Source of the DNA: Sulfitobacter albidus
GTDB taxonomy: Bacteria > Pseudomonadota > Alphaproteobacteria > Rhodobacterales > Rhodobacteraceae
Assembly: GCF_018200035.1 (NCBI RefSeq)
Contig: NZ_CP073584.1
Coordinates: 9,623-73,622 of the forward strand
Length of the DNA: 64,000 nt
Direction of reading: 5' to 3'
In this document: piece by piece, positions 26,269 through 34,971 of the stretch
Position numbering within the stretch: position 1 is the stretch's first letter
Layout of the letters: the number at the start of each line of letters is the position of its first letter
Translations under genes and position numbers: made by a program
Notes under the pieces: generated by a model
What the model saw: only the letters and a program-made list of their open reading frames with translations
What the model was told of the DNA's origin: nothing
The model's database searches: none

Positions 26269-26283
26269 AGGGGGGATGAACAG

Positions 26284-28185
26284 ATGAACAAAGCATTTCC
26301 TCTTTGGGCGGCACTGCCCTTTGGCGTAATCTGCGGCGCGATCCTTGGAACAATCGTCGCCAGCTTCTATTTGGCATTGGCGTTGCGCACGGGGTTTGGC
26401 AATTTCGACATGCTGGCGGTTTGGAACGCCAGCGCGGGATTGCGCGCGGCACACCCCGAAGCGTTCAAAGTGGCCTACGGTGCGGTTGGCTTTGGCTCTA
26501 TTGGCCTAGGTGGTCTCGCACTTGCTTGGACCTGGAAGAAGGAACGCGATGATTATGGTTCAGCGCATTGGCAGACCAAACCCGAGCTCATGAAAAATGA
26601 TATGCTTCACAAGCCGGGGGAGGGGTTTGTGTGCGGCAAGCTTGGGCTGCCGAAGTCAAAGAGCGAGTTCATTTCTTCAGCGGAGATCCCGCACGTGATG
26701 ATGGTGGCGCCAACGCGGGCCGGTAAGGGTGTGGGCTTCGTTATCCCGAACTTGATGGCCTTCGCGGGGTCGGTTGTGGTGCTCGATGTCAAAGGCGAGA
26801 ACTTTGAGAAAACCTCCCGCTTGCGTGCGCTTAATGGCGACGAGGTTTATCGCTTCAGCCCGTTTGATTGGTCCAATGCCACGCATCGCTACAATCCGCT
26901 GTCGCGCATCGCCAAGGCACCGAGCTTTGCGCAGCGGTTTACGGAAGTCAGCATCTTGGCTGATCTGTTCCTCGATAAGGACAATAAGACGCTGGATACC
27001 TTTTCTGAAGCTGGCAAGTCGATCTTTGTTGCGGCCTGTTTGCTGGCCATCCAGCGTGGAACGGCAAACCTCGGCGAGGTGAACAAGATCGTCGCGGGCG
27101 GGGAATACAAGAACGCGCAATACAAAACCTATGCCGATGAAGCCGAAGAAGCCATTCTGCGCGAGCTTTGGACCAATGCCGCCAGCGCGTCATCGCGATT
27201 GCTCACCTCAAATATTCAGGCGCTGATGACTGCAGGGCTCAAGCAGTGGGACAATCCGGCGGTACGATCAGCGACCCAAGGCAGCGATTTTGATTTTGCA
27301 ACGTTTCGGAAGAAACCGCAGTCGCTTTACATCGCGGTGTCCGAGGACCACATCGCGACGTTGGCGCCGCTGTTGCGCCTGATGTTCGCTGATCTGATTG
27401 CGTCCATCCGTCTCAAAGAGCCAGGACCGGATGAGCCATGGCCTGTCATGATGATGATTGATGAATTCCAGCAGATGGGCGCGATGCCGTATCTGGAACG
27501 CGCGATCCATTCGCTGGCGAGCTATGGGGGCAGGGTGGCAATGATCGCGCAATCGCTGGCATCATTGGATCGGATCTATGGACCCGAAGGGCGAGAAAGC
27601 TTGGAGAACGGGGCAGGGCTCAAGCTCTACATCACACCGCGGGACCAACGCACCGTGAAGGAAGTGTCGGCCGCTGTTGGGAGCACGACTCGCGAGGCGG
27701 TGACGCGGATGTATGGGCGCAACAAGGGGATACTGGGTGCAACGTCCACCTCGGCGCGATTGGAAGAACGGCCGTTGTTGTCAGAAACCGAGGCGCGGCT
27801 GATGGATCCGGATGAGGTGATCATCCTTGCGTCACCGCAGCATCCGATCAAGGCGCAGCGGATTAAGTACTACGATGACCCGATGTTCAAGGCGATGGAT
27901 GCCAAGCAGCAGGACAAGCCGTTTCCTTATCCACCAAGTGTAGAAGGTGCTGGGCCGTGGGGTGATGTCGGTAATGAGCAGGGGACAAGTGATACCGTGG
28001 GCCAGCCAGCGGCGCGAGATCGTGCAGAACGGCGCGAGGCGCGGGGGATGCGGGTCATGGCTGAAGGGGTTGAAATGGAGCAGCAGCCTGTGCCGGAGAC
28101 GCTAGAGCGCGAGGCGGATGTGCCGAAGGCTTGGGACAGAACGCTGGATATGCGGGAGGAGCTTATCGAGGAATTGTTGGGGTAA
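26284..28185 (+). CDS. virD4: VirD4/TraG type IV coupling protein
   Basis: 633 aa, ATG behind GAGGGGGG. Two N-terminal transmembrane segments (about residues 7-32 and 55-78), Walker A VAPTRAGKGVGFVIPNL near 140, VVLDVKGENFEKTS near 165, Walker B MMMIDEFQQMGAMPYLE near 390. Hexameric inner-membrane ATPase that delivers the relaxase-DNA complex to the VirB channel. The C-terminus (after 560) is a charged, low-complexity tail. Full length and intact; same direction as relaxase and mobC. Confidence 0.95.
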   Translation: MNKAFPLWAALPFGVICGAILGTIVASFYLALALRTGFGNFDMLAVWNASAGLRAAHPEAFKVAYGAVGFGSIGLGGLALAWTWKKERDDYGSAHWQTKPELMKNDMLHKPGEGFVCGKLGLPKSKSEFISSAEIPHVMMVAPTRAGKGVGFVIPNLMAFAGSVVVLDVKGENFEKTSRLRALNGDEVYRFSPFDWSNATHRYNPLSRIAKAPSFAQRFTEVSILADLFLDKDNKTLDTFSEAGKSIFVAACLLAIQRGTANLGEVNKIVAGGEYKNAQYKTYADEAEEAILRELWTNAASASSRLLTSNIQALMTAGLKQWDNPAVRSATQGSDFDFATFRKKPQSLYIAVSEDHIATLAPLLRLMFADLIASIRLKEPGPDEPWPVMMMIDEFQQMGAMPYLERAIHSLASYGGRVAMIAQSLASLDRIYGPEGRESLENGAGLKLYITPRDQRTVKEVSAAVGSTTREAVTRMYGRNKGILGATSTSARLEERPLLSETEARLMDPDEVIILASPQHPIKAQRIKYYDDPMFKAMDAKQQDKPFPYPPSVEGAGPWGDVGNEQGTSDTVGQPAARDRAERREARGMRVMAEGVEMEQQPVPETLEREADVPKAWDRTLDMREELIEELLG

Positions 28186-28190
28186 TAGAG

Positions 28191-28211
28191 GCTGTTGTCG
28201 CGACCAACAGC
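28191..28211 (+). terminator. Possible terminator after virD4
   Basis: GCTGTTG (28191-28197) and CAACAGC (28205-28211) form a perfect 7-bp stem around TCGCGAC, five bases after the virD4 stop. There is no T tract, so termination may be weak or factor-dependent. Confidence 0.4.
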
Positions 28212-28313
28212 GGTCGTTCAGGAAAGCCGTAGCGAATTCACCCTTCGAACCCAGAGTGTCTGATGCTGTAAACTGCACCGACGACTGCGATGCGCAGAGA
28301 CCGGACTTTGCAG

Positions 28314-28334
28314 AAATGTGCAATCTGCACATTT
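28314..28334 (+). promoter_or_regulatory. 8-bp inverted repeat upstream of the 28476 operon
   Basis: AAATGTGC (28314-28321) and GCACATTT (28327-28334) separated by AATCT, about 140 bases before the start codon and ~95 bases upstream of a TATAAT box (28430-28435). Probably an operator. It lies upstream of rather than on the -10, which would fit an activator. Confidence 0.45.
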
Positions 28335-28475
28335 TTGAACTCATTCAAGTAAATGATTAGCCGCATTCACTATGGTTGATGCAAAATATCCGGTTCGTGT
28401 CCCGACCTTGTTTCTGTTTAGCACGGTATAATTTCCGTATTCCTAAGACATCCTCAAACATGAAAGGAAGACAGG

Positions 28476-28631
28476 ATGTCCAAAACCAAAGCCATGAACT
28501 CGAAAGCTGCGGGACGTATTCAATCCGCAACCGCCCCAAAGACTGGCGGGCAAACAGCAAAAGGCAGTTTCGCCGCACGTGCTCAGAGTGCCGCTGCAAA
28601 AAGCTCCAACCGTAGCAGCTCTAAGAAATAA
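28476..28631 (+). CDS. Small basic, Ser/Ala/Lys-rich protein
   Basis: 51 aa, ATG at 28476 behind GAAAGGAAG. Reads MSKTKAMNSKAAGRIQS...KGSFAARAQSAAAK with a run of Ser/Lys at the end. I recall similar short proteins (seed-maturation-protein-like, with a GSFAARAQ box) on alphaproteobacterial replicons; function unknown. It is probably unstructured and could bind nucleic acid. An 11-bp hairpin follows seven bases after the stop, and the HicA-like gene starts 48 bases later, recalling an antitoxin-toxin layout, but this is unproven. Confidence 0.7.
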   Translation: MSKTKAMNSKAAGRIQSATAPKTGGQTAKGSFAARAQSAAAKSSNRSSSKK

Positions 28632-28637
28632 ACTGGT

Positions 28638-28664
28638 CGGGATGGTGGTAACGCCACCATCCCG
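28638..28664 (+). terminator. 11-bp hairpin between the small basic protein and the HicA-like gene
   Basis: CGGGATGGTGG (28638-28648) pairs perfectly with CCACCATCCCG (28654-28664) around a 5-base loop, with only GTTATC after it. It may attenuate transcription into the next two genes rather than end it fully, setting a ratio between the small protein and what follows. Confidence 0.55.
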
Positions 28665-28679
28665 TTATCGAGGTGAGAC

Positions 28680-28892
28680 ATGTACTATTCCCGAGACAAA
28701 GATTTGAACAAGGTAATTTCCGACGCCGTAAATTCAGGGGCACGTTTTGTACGCGGCAAGAAGCATGGGAAGCTGTTTCTGCCCGAAGGCGGCATGCTCG
28801 TTTTTTCCAAAACTCCAAGCGATGTACGCGCCTCCCGGAATGTGAAATGCGAACTCGCAAGACTGCGGCGAAAACAGGCTTTGATGGCATGA
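28680..28892 (+). CDS. Small HicA-like protein
   Basis: 70 aa, ATG behind GAGGTGA. The pattern GARFVRGKKHGKLFLPEGG then MLVFSKTPSDVRASRN and a basic C-terminal helix resembles the compact double-stranded-RNA-binding fold of HicA: a histidine-glycine-lysine block followed by a TPSD turn. Residual similarity only, so RNase activity is uncertain. Its stop overlaps the ATG of the ankyrin gene (ATGA), so these two are translationally coupled. Confidence 0.5.
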   Translation: MYYSRDKDLNKVISDAVNSGARFVRGKKHGKLFLPEGGMLVFSKTPSDVRASRNVKCELARLRRKQALMA

Positions 28893-31003
28893 CAGAAACC
28901 CTTACCCCTATTCCGCAGCCATCCGAGATCATCGCGTTCCTGATCCGCGCGATGTCGCATGTCGATGACCAGCACGAAGAGGCGCTAAAGAAGGAACTTC
29001 AACGTCTGCGAAAGGGGAAACCGATCTCTCCTGAAGCCGCGAACGACCTGCTGAAGGCGCATTTGGCGGAATTTCATATAGCGAATGGCAATGACATTTG
29101 GGGCGAGACCGACTTCTTGGAAGCGCTGCATGGATACACTTTGCTAAGCCTTAGGCTGGATTGCGCAGCTTTACCCGCTGGCGTGGTACGGGGCGTGTTT
29201 GACCGAGTTGCATATGGATTGTTCCAGAACCTTTTTCGAAACGTACTTTACATAACTGGTGTTAATCCCCAAGAGATTCTTGGAAAACCCGATCAGGCGA
29301 CAAGGCTCTTGTGGCAATCGCGTGTGAAAGACCATGGGCTTGCAGGCCTTGCGGCTGAGATCGATGTCCAGCCTGTGCTCCGCAGAGGGCAAGAAAACTG
29401 GGAAAGCTCAATCAAAGGCTGGTCCAAAGGCGAACATGACCCGCAAATTCATACGATACTACCGTTGATGAAAAACTGGGATCGTGAATTCGCTCGGGCG
29501 CTTCTTGTTGCACGTATGTACCGGAAATACTGCGAATTCAGCATGGTTGATCCAGCCAGACATGTTGACGGGTATGAGCTGCCGTTTAACTTCGATGCAA
29601 TCCAGGCTGCGCTCTTAGATTTAGCGCGATCGCCAAGATATTTGAAGACCTGCGGTCTAAGTGCCTCCGACGAAAGTAAAATTAATGAAATTGCGAAACT
29701 CACGGATCCTCGGCGACCGAAATTAGATAGGGATTTTCTTAGGGTCGAAGCATTGTTTGAAAAGCTTGAGTATTCTCTGCACGATCAACAACGTCTTGCT
29801 GGTCTCTGTTTTTATCGCGGGCGATATCTTGCACAGGTGGGGCGATATGACGATGCACTAGACGCGTTTGAGACCGCCGCCAATTGGTTTCAATTTCGCA
29901 GCGCGACCCAGATGAAGAGCTGTCTGCACTATATCCTTAACCTTGCCAGCAAACTCGGAAAGCGACGTGTTCTTGCAAAGTGGCAAGGGTGGTGTGATGG
30001 CTTGGGGTTGGATCTAGACATTCCAGATGCTGATCTGTCTGTTTCCCGGGATTTTCCGGAGCTTTTTCCAGAGGCGCAGTCGGCTGACAATGCCGACCCT
30101 CTTAGCAATTACCTAATGATTATGCCGGAATGGGAAGAGCGCAAACCAGATTTACGCAACCCAAACCGCGTCATTAAGGGATACGGACCGACTCCGACAC
30201 CGCAACTTTCGCTCTTTGCTAATCTCGGTCAGGTCGAAAAGGTTCGGCAACTTTTACGCGTCGGCGCTGATCCCGATGCTTTAGACAGGAACAACGGGTC
30301 AGCGCTCCTCAATGCACTGCAGGGCGAAGATGATGCCTGCGTGCAAGCGCTGCTTGCGGTGACCTCAACAGAAACAATCAACGTCAAAACGAAAGGTGGT
30401 AAATCTCCGCTACTGATGGCCATTAGTTTGGGAAGTTCAGACTACGTACAAAGCCTCCTTGAGAAAGGGGCGGAGGTCGAAATTACTAGTCTAAACCAGC
30501 AAACGGCGCTCTACGAATCCGTCAGCCATTTTGTTAATCCGATGACAATGGCACGCTCAGCGTTACAGCAGGGTAGAGGTCTCGACATGCCTGCGTTCTT
30601 ACGCAAAACAAGCTCGCCTTTTCGCGACGAGCAAGTGCATACGATGTCACGCTACTCCCCAGAAGAGTCGGAAATTCTTCCCGGACTCGCAAAGCATTTT
30701 GTCAAAGGAGACTCACCAGCCATGCGCAACGTCGTGAAACTTTTGCTCGATGGCGGCGCGAATGTGAATGCACTTGCTGGACCCTCGAAACTAACGCCAT
30801 TCCTTTACGCGGCCGAAATCGGTAATTTATGGCTACTTCAAACACTTGTGGACCACGGAGTAGACGTACGCTCACAGGATGATCAGGGTGGTACGGCCTT
30901 CTCGAGGCTGCACTATTTCGGGCATTCGCATCTTGTCTCTGAGTTCTTGCGCTGGCTGCCACCGGAAGACCGCATCTGGTTGAGAGAGAACGGATTTCGG
31001 TGA
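28889..31003 (+). CDS. Ankyrin-repeat protein with large helical N-terminal region
   Basis: 704 aa from the ATG at 28889, which overlaps the upstream stop. Residues ~1-430 are helical without a recognised enzyme motif; a TPR-like stretch is CFYRGRYLAQVGRYDDALDA near 310. Residues ~438-700 carry ankyrin repeats, e.g. SLFANLGQVEKVRQLLRVGA, SDYVQSLLEKGAEV and MRNVVKLLLDGGANVNALAG. Ankyrin arrays bind proteins, so this is likely the recognition or regulatory arm of the three-gene unit starting at 28476. No signal peptide. Function unknown. Confidence 0.75.
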   Translation: MTETLTPIPQPSEIIAFLIRAMSHVDDQHEEALKKELQRLRKGKPISPEAANDLLKAHLAEFHIANGNDIWGETDFLEALHGYTLLSLRLDCAALPAGVVRGVFDRVAYGLFQNLFRNVLYITGVNPQEILGKPDQATRLLWQSRVKDHGLAGLAAEIDVQPVLRRGQENWESSIKGWSKGEHDPQIHTILPLMKNWDREFARALLVARMYRKYCEFSMVDPARHVDGYELPFNFDAIQAALLDLARSPRYLKTCGLSASDESKINEIAKLTDPRRPKLDRDFLRVEALFEKLEYSLHDQQRLAGLCFYRGRYLAQVGRYDDALDAFETAANWFQFRSATQMKSCLHYILNLASKLGKRRVLAKWQGWCDGLGLDLDIPDADLSVSRDFPELFPEAQSADNADPLSNYLMIMPEWEERKPDLRNPNRVIKGYGPTPTPQLSLFANLGQVEKVRQLLRVGADPDALDRNNGSALLNALQGEDDACVQALLAVTSTETINVKTKGGKSPLLMAISLGSSDYVQSLLEKGAEVEITSLNQQTALYESVSHFVNPMTMARSALQQGRGLDMPAFLRKTSSPFRDEQVHTMSRYSPEESEILPGLAKHFVKGDSPAMRNVVKLLLDGGANVNALAGPSKLTPFLYAAEIGNLWLLQTLVDHGVDVRSQDDQGGTAFSRLHYFGHSHLVSEFLRWLPPEDRIWLRENGFR

Positions 31004-31131
31004 ATATCAAATGGCTGAACTTTGAGTAAGGCGGTCATTTCCGCATCTCGTGGCGAACTGCCGCTTTTCCCGCATTCTGTAAGTCGATACGGTGCGCAGC
31101 GAATGGCTGCGATCGCCGCGCTTTATGGATT

Positions 31132-32112
31132 CTAGTTGGGCAAATAAAACTCAGCGATTCCGCGTTTACCATCAATCCGCCCTAGCTGGACGATCACATC
31201 TATAGACTTCTGAATGTATTGCCTCACCTCAGCAAAGGTCAGCGGTGTCCCGGCCTGCAAGACCATGATGGCTAACCGATCGATTGCAAGTTCAGCTGTT
31301 TCCGCATGGATGGTTGAGACTGACCCACCATGTCCGGTGTTGATTGCTTCGAGGTAAGTCAAGGCTTCGTCTCCCCGCAGTTCCCCGACGATGATACGGT
31401 CTGGGCGCATCCGCAAAGACGCTTGCAGAAGCGCGTTCGAACTTCTCTGTGATCCACTGCTGCGACTTGCCAGAAGGCCAACGGTATTGGGTTGGCTAGG
31501 GAACAGTTCAAACGCATCTTCAATCGTGATCAGTCGTTCGCCATCATCGACATGAGTAAGGAGATGTCGAGCAAAGGTGGTCTTGCCTGTCGATGTGCCA
31601 CCACTGATCAATATATTGAGCCTTTGATGTACTAAGGCCTCTAAAGCGGCTTCAAGATTTTCTTCAGCTTGGCTGGCAATTTCCTTCATCTTTTCAGCCC
31701 TTAGTTGGTCGAGCGAGACAGCTTTGCCAAAAAGATATGATGGTTTGTACCCCTTCACGCCGCCTGTGGCGAAGAGACGGATCGTGATCGAAGCACCCTG
31801 TTCGATGGCTGGTGGAACCGCGACCTGAACGCGCAGAGGTCGGTCTGCATATTCAACTTTGCCAGACACTAGCGGGTTTTTCTCTGAGACGCGCGCATTG
31901 GCATCACCGACGATTGTCTGTGCCATATTGAATGCTGTGGCACGGTCTACGGTTTGGCCTTCGTGTCGCATTGTGGCGTCAGCTGCGGCCTCGATCCATA
32001 CTTTGCCATCAGGGTTGATAGCGATTTCGACGACATCGTCGCGCAGTAACAGGTCTCGAAACGGCTCAAGATATCGTTCCAAGTACGACGCAGGCAGTGG
32101 GGATTGGCTCAA
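31132..32112 (-). CDS. virB11: VirB11 traffic ATPase
   Basis: 326 aa. Hexameric cytoplasmic ATPase that powers pilus assembly and substrate transfer. Walker A ISGGTSTGKTTFARHL near residue 168, Asp box DRIIVGELRGDEALTYLEA near 240 and His box NTGHGGSVSTIHAE near 262, all intact. Its ATG overlaps the virB10 stop by four bases. It is the last gene of the virB operon. Confidence 0.95.
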   Translation of the reverse strand: MSQSPLPASYLERYLEPFRDLLLRDDVVEIAINPDGKVWIEAAADATMRHEGQTVDRATAFNMAQTIVGDANARVSEKNPLVSGKVEYADRPLRVQVAVPPAIEQGASITIRLFATGGVKGYKPSYLFGKAVSLDQLRAEKMKEIASQAEENLEAALEALVHQRLNILISGGTSTGKTTFARHLLTHVDDGERLITIEDAFELFPSQPNTVGLLASRSSGSQRSSNALLQASLRMRPDRIIVGELRGDEALTYLEAINTGHGGSVSTIHAETAELAIDRLAIMVLQAGTPLTFAEVRQYIQKSIDVIVQLGRIDGKRGIAEFYLPN

Positions 32113-33542
32113 TAGATCACCACATCTCGATCGACGATAACGGTTACGGATGCGCCTTGATCAATATATATAGTGGGTGCGATCGAAACCTGCTCGGCGA
32201 TCACAGATCCCACTGCGTCTTCCAGATCGCCTGAAACCCCCTCAAGAACTTCGCTAGCTGTCTCATTGTCGGTACTGTTTGCAGCGACAGCGGGTGCTGC
32301 GCCAATGAGCGAGATCAGCGCCGCGCCACCAAAGCGTTCAGCGAACTTCGCATCAACGATCCCTGTTAACCCGGAGCGCCCAAGCTGGTCGCCGCCAACG
32401 GACGCAATTTCTATCGACGTCCCATCTGGGGTTAGAACGCGTGTCCAAAGGATCAGGATGCGTTTCTGGTTCAACTCAATCCCAGACCGATATTGGCCAA
32501 AAAGGCGAGAGCCACGTGGGATCAGGATCTGATTGCCAGAAAACGCAGGCACCGGTTCAGACACAACTGCTACAACAGATCCCGGCAGGTCACTGTTGAT
32601 TGCTGTTTGCAGCGCGGCTTGGATGACAGAGCCTTGCGAAAGCGTTCGTTCTGGAAAGGCCATCTGGGATGCTTCTTGAACGTCCAACGGTCGTGCACCT
32701 TGGCGTAGATATTGCTCGTTTTCAGAAAGGGTTGGTCCATCCGCTCCTGCCACATCAGCATTTTGATTTGTTCCGCCAGCGGATGTGGCCCGCGGACCAT
32801 CTGCATAAACGACAGAAGGCGAAACGATCTGTGCTGTCAGCAATTCTTGTGCTACCCGTTCCGCTTCACGCTGACGTTGTTCGTCCTCCTGACGCTGGCG
32901 CTCTTCGAGCAACCGTTGATCTGCTATCAACCCGTCGCGCGCCATTTCTGCTTCAAGCCCTTCGCGCTGCGCTCGTTCAGCGTCCAGCATGGCCTGTAAG
33001 CCGGCCAGACGTGCCTCGTTCTGTCGCTGCGCGTTTTCTATCTCGGTATCTTTGGCGGCAATCGAGGCTTCAAGTGCATCGGTTTGTACCTGAAACGCTT
33101 CACGCAGATCAGACACAGCTTCCTGAATTTCAGCGTTGCGAGCAGATTGGCTCGCAGCAAGCGCTTCCCGCAGCTTCGCGATTTCTTCCAGGACTGCTGC
33201 ACTTGGCTCTACGGGTGCTGGGGCAGGGGCCGGAACATCGAGGGCCTCTTCAACTGCGATCAGTGCGTCATTGACCCGCTGGTCCGCTTCATCCGGCGGG
33301 AATTCCAACCGCCCACCATTTCCGGTGCGCTGGTCCTGAAAAGTCTCGACGTCGGATGTTTCTAGGCCTTCTTTTCCTTCTTGCAGATTGGTCGCCAGCA
33401 AATAAGCTGCGCCACCTGCGCCAAGCGCAAGGGCGATGGCCAGTGCACCGACACCGATATTACCGCCACGGCGTTTGGTTTTGCCCTTCTGGCTAAACGT
33501 GCTGAGGCGGTCCTGCAGGTCGGGTGTGTTCTCATCTGCCAT
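32109..33542 (-). CDS. virB10: VirB10 / TrbI-like scaffold protein
   Basis: 477 aa. A cytoplasmic N-terminus is followed by one transmembrane helix (IGVGALAIALALGAGGAAYL, ~30-49). A Gln/Glu-rich coiled coil occupies ~115-235, and the C-terminal VirB10 beta-barrel domain has GNQILIPRGSRLFGQYRSG near 345 and ends in IYIDQGASVTVIVDRDVV. It spans from the inner to the outer membrane and gates the channel. The coiled coil is longer than in Agrobacterium VirB10. The virB9 stop lies two bases upstream. Confidence 0.95.
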   Translation of the reverse strand: MADENTPDLQDRLSTFSQKGKTKRRGGNIGVGALAIALALGAGGAAYLLATNLQEGKEGLETSDVETFQDQRTGNGGRLEFPPDEADQRVNDALIAVEEALDVPAPAPAPVEPSAAVLEEIAKLREALAASQSARNAEIQEAVSDLREAFQVQTDALEASIAAKDTEIENAQRQNEARLAGLQAMLDAERAQREGLEAEMARDGLIADQRLLEERQRQEDEQRQREAERVAQELLTAQIVSPSVVYADGPRATSAGGTNQNADVAGADGPTLSENEQYLRQGARPLDVQEASQMAFPERTLSQGSVIQAALQTAINSDLPGSVVAVVSEPVPAFSGNQILIPRGSRLFGQYRSGIELNQKRILILWTRVLTPDGTSIEIASVGGDQLGRSGLTGIVDAKFAERFGGAALISLIGAAPAVAANSTDNETASEVLEGVSGDLEDAVGSVIAEQVSIAPTIYIDQGASVTVIVDRDVVIY

Positions 33543-33544
33543 GA

Positions 33545-34276
33545 TCAGTTGCTCACATAAATTGCGCTGTTATCGCGCAAAGCGCAGATGGCCTCGTCGC
33601 CAATCCGCAAGGTCCAGAATTGGTTGACCCCAAGTACGCGAACAGTGTTGCCTTGCTGGGTCCAGTTCACGGTGCGTTCGCGACCTTGATCGTCTGCTTT
33701 GAAGACGGCGGGTTGCCGTCCGTTTTCAGGGAAGGTGAAGTAGGTATACCGCCCGTCATCGTAGATATGCGTTGGACGGAAATCCCCTTCGCCCGCGACG
33801 CGGTAGCTGTAGTTGCGCGGGGCCTCAAAGCCCTTGGGTTGGGTGTTGGCCGCTGCCGCGCGACGCTCATCCTCTGGATAGCGAAACCGCACCTCAAAAA
33901 ACATGCCCGAGCGACCCGGAATGGCCCCTTCGCGCAGATGGAAGGAATAGGTCCGGCGGTTGGTGATTACTGTCATGTTGGTTGAGGCACCTTGCACATG
34001 CGGCTTGATGGTCAGGACATTGCCAAGTTCTGGTATGGGATCGACTTGGAAACTCTCGGTGTCGCCGACAATGACCGCGTCAAATCGTTCGCCCGCCCCA
34101 AAGTGGATGGTCGTTGAATGGCGCAGGTCAGTCTCTATCACGAAGACTTGGTTTTCAACATAAGTGGCGTTGCGCACGCGGTTGTCGAGCGACCCGCTTC
34201 GCGGAACGGCCTCTGACAGGGCGGGCGTGGCCGATAGCAATGCGGCAGCGCAGATCAAACGGGCAGCGATATTCAA
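33545..34276 (-). CDS. virB9: VirB9 outer-membrane channel protein
   Basis: 243 aa from a TTG at 34276, chosen because it gives a proper signal peptide (NIAARLICAAALLSATPALS) and has GGAG ten bases upstream; upstream frame extensions run into virB8. VirB9 features include IHFGAGERFDAVIVGD (~55), NMTVITNRRTYSFHLRE (~95) and the C-terminal THIYDDGRYTYFTFPENG. With VirB7 and VirB10 it forms the outer-membrane core complex. Confidence 0.92.
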   Translation of the reverse strand: MNIAARLICAAALLSATPALSEAVPRSGSLDNRVRNATYVENQVFVIETDLRHSTTIHFGAGERFDAVIVGDTESFQVDPIPELGNVLTIKPHVQGASTNMTVITNRRTYSFHLREGAIPGRSGMFFEVRFRYPEDERRAAAANTQPKGFEAPRNYSYRVAGEGDFRPTHIYDDGRYTYFTFPENGRQPAVFKADDQGRERTVNWTQQGNTVRVLGVNQFWTLRIGDEAICALRDNSAIYVSN

Positions 34277-34280
34277 GGGA

Positions 34281-34952
34281 TCAGTTCTCCAAAGTCTCGG
34301 CGTCGACGCGGTAAGAGGTGACCACGAAGCCCAGGGGGTTGGCCCAGACGTCTTGCAGGCGTTGGCGGGTTTCAGGTTCAAAGGCATAGCCAACTGTGGC
34401 TACATAGCTGCGGGTCACCGAGCGCGTATCGCGCGCGCGGCGCAGTGTGCGGGTAAATCGCACTTGCGCCACGCCAGTTTCGATCTGGTTCACAGATTTG
34501 ATGACAACTTCGATGACGGCATCGCGGCCATAGACAGCAATCGGATAGTCTTCGTTGGACGAGGTCCAAAGATCACGCAGAGTTCGTGCGGCATCGCCGT
34601 CTGAGCGTTCGAGCACAGAATTGATCCGTTGTTCGCCGTCGGTCAGATCATAGGTTTCTCGATCATCCACATAAGCGACAAGGTTGGCCTGAATAATGGC
34701 GTCACTCTCGGACAACGACAGCGCTTGTACAGCCGCAACACGGTCCATTTGGCCGGTTTCCTTGTCGACAACGACAACGAAAGTTTCGATCGACTTGAGT
34801 GGGAACAAGCTCGCTCCAGCGACAATTCCTGCCAGCCCAACCAGAACGCCCGCCGCAGCGACAAAATAGGCAAAGCGCTCGCGCCTACGCGGGCCGTAGA
34901 TGAAATCCACAGCAAAGGCGTCGCTTTGGTCTTGGCTCGATTGGCTCTTCAT
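34281..34952 (-). CDS. virB8: VirB8 inner-membrane assembly protein
   Basis: 223 aa from the ATG at 34952 (MKSQSSQDQ), 19 bases after the virB6 stop; the frame is open further but would overlap virB6. One transmembrane segment (AYFVAAAGVLVGLAGIVAG, ~28-46) and a periplasmic NTF2-like domain with SIETFVVVVDKETGQMDRV near 57 and RSYVATVGYAFEPETRQRLQ near 180. Bitopic organiser of the inner-membrane complex. Confidence 0.92.
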   Translation of the reverse strand: MKSQSSQDQSDAFAVDFIYGPRRRERFAYFVAAAGVLVGLAGIVAGASLFPLKSIETFVVVVDKETGQMDRVAAVQALSLSESDAIIQANLVAYVDDRETYDLTDGEQRINSVLERSDGDAARTLRDLWTSSNEDYPIAVYGRDAVIEVVIKSVNQIETGVAQVRFTRTLRRARDTRSVTRSYVATVGYAFEPETRQRLQDVWANPLGFVVTSYRVDAETLEN

Positions 34953-34971
34953 TTTTGGTGTTGGTCTTTCG

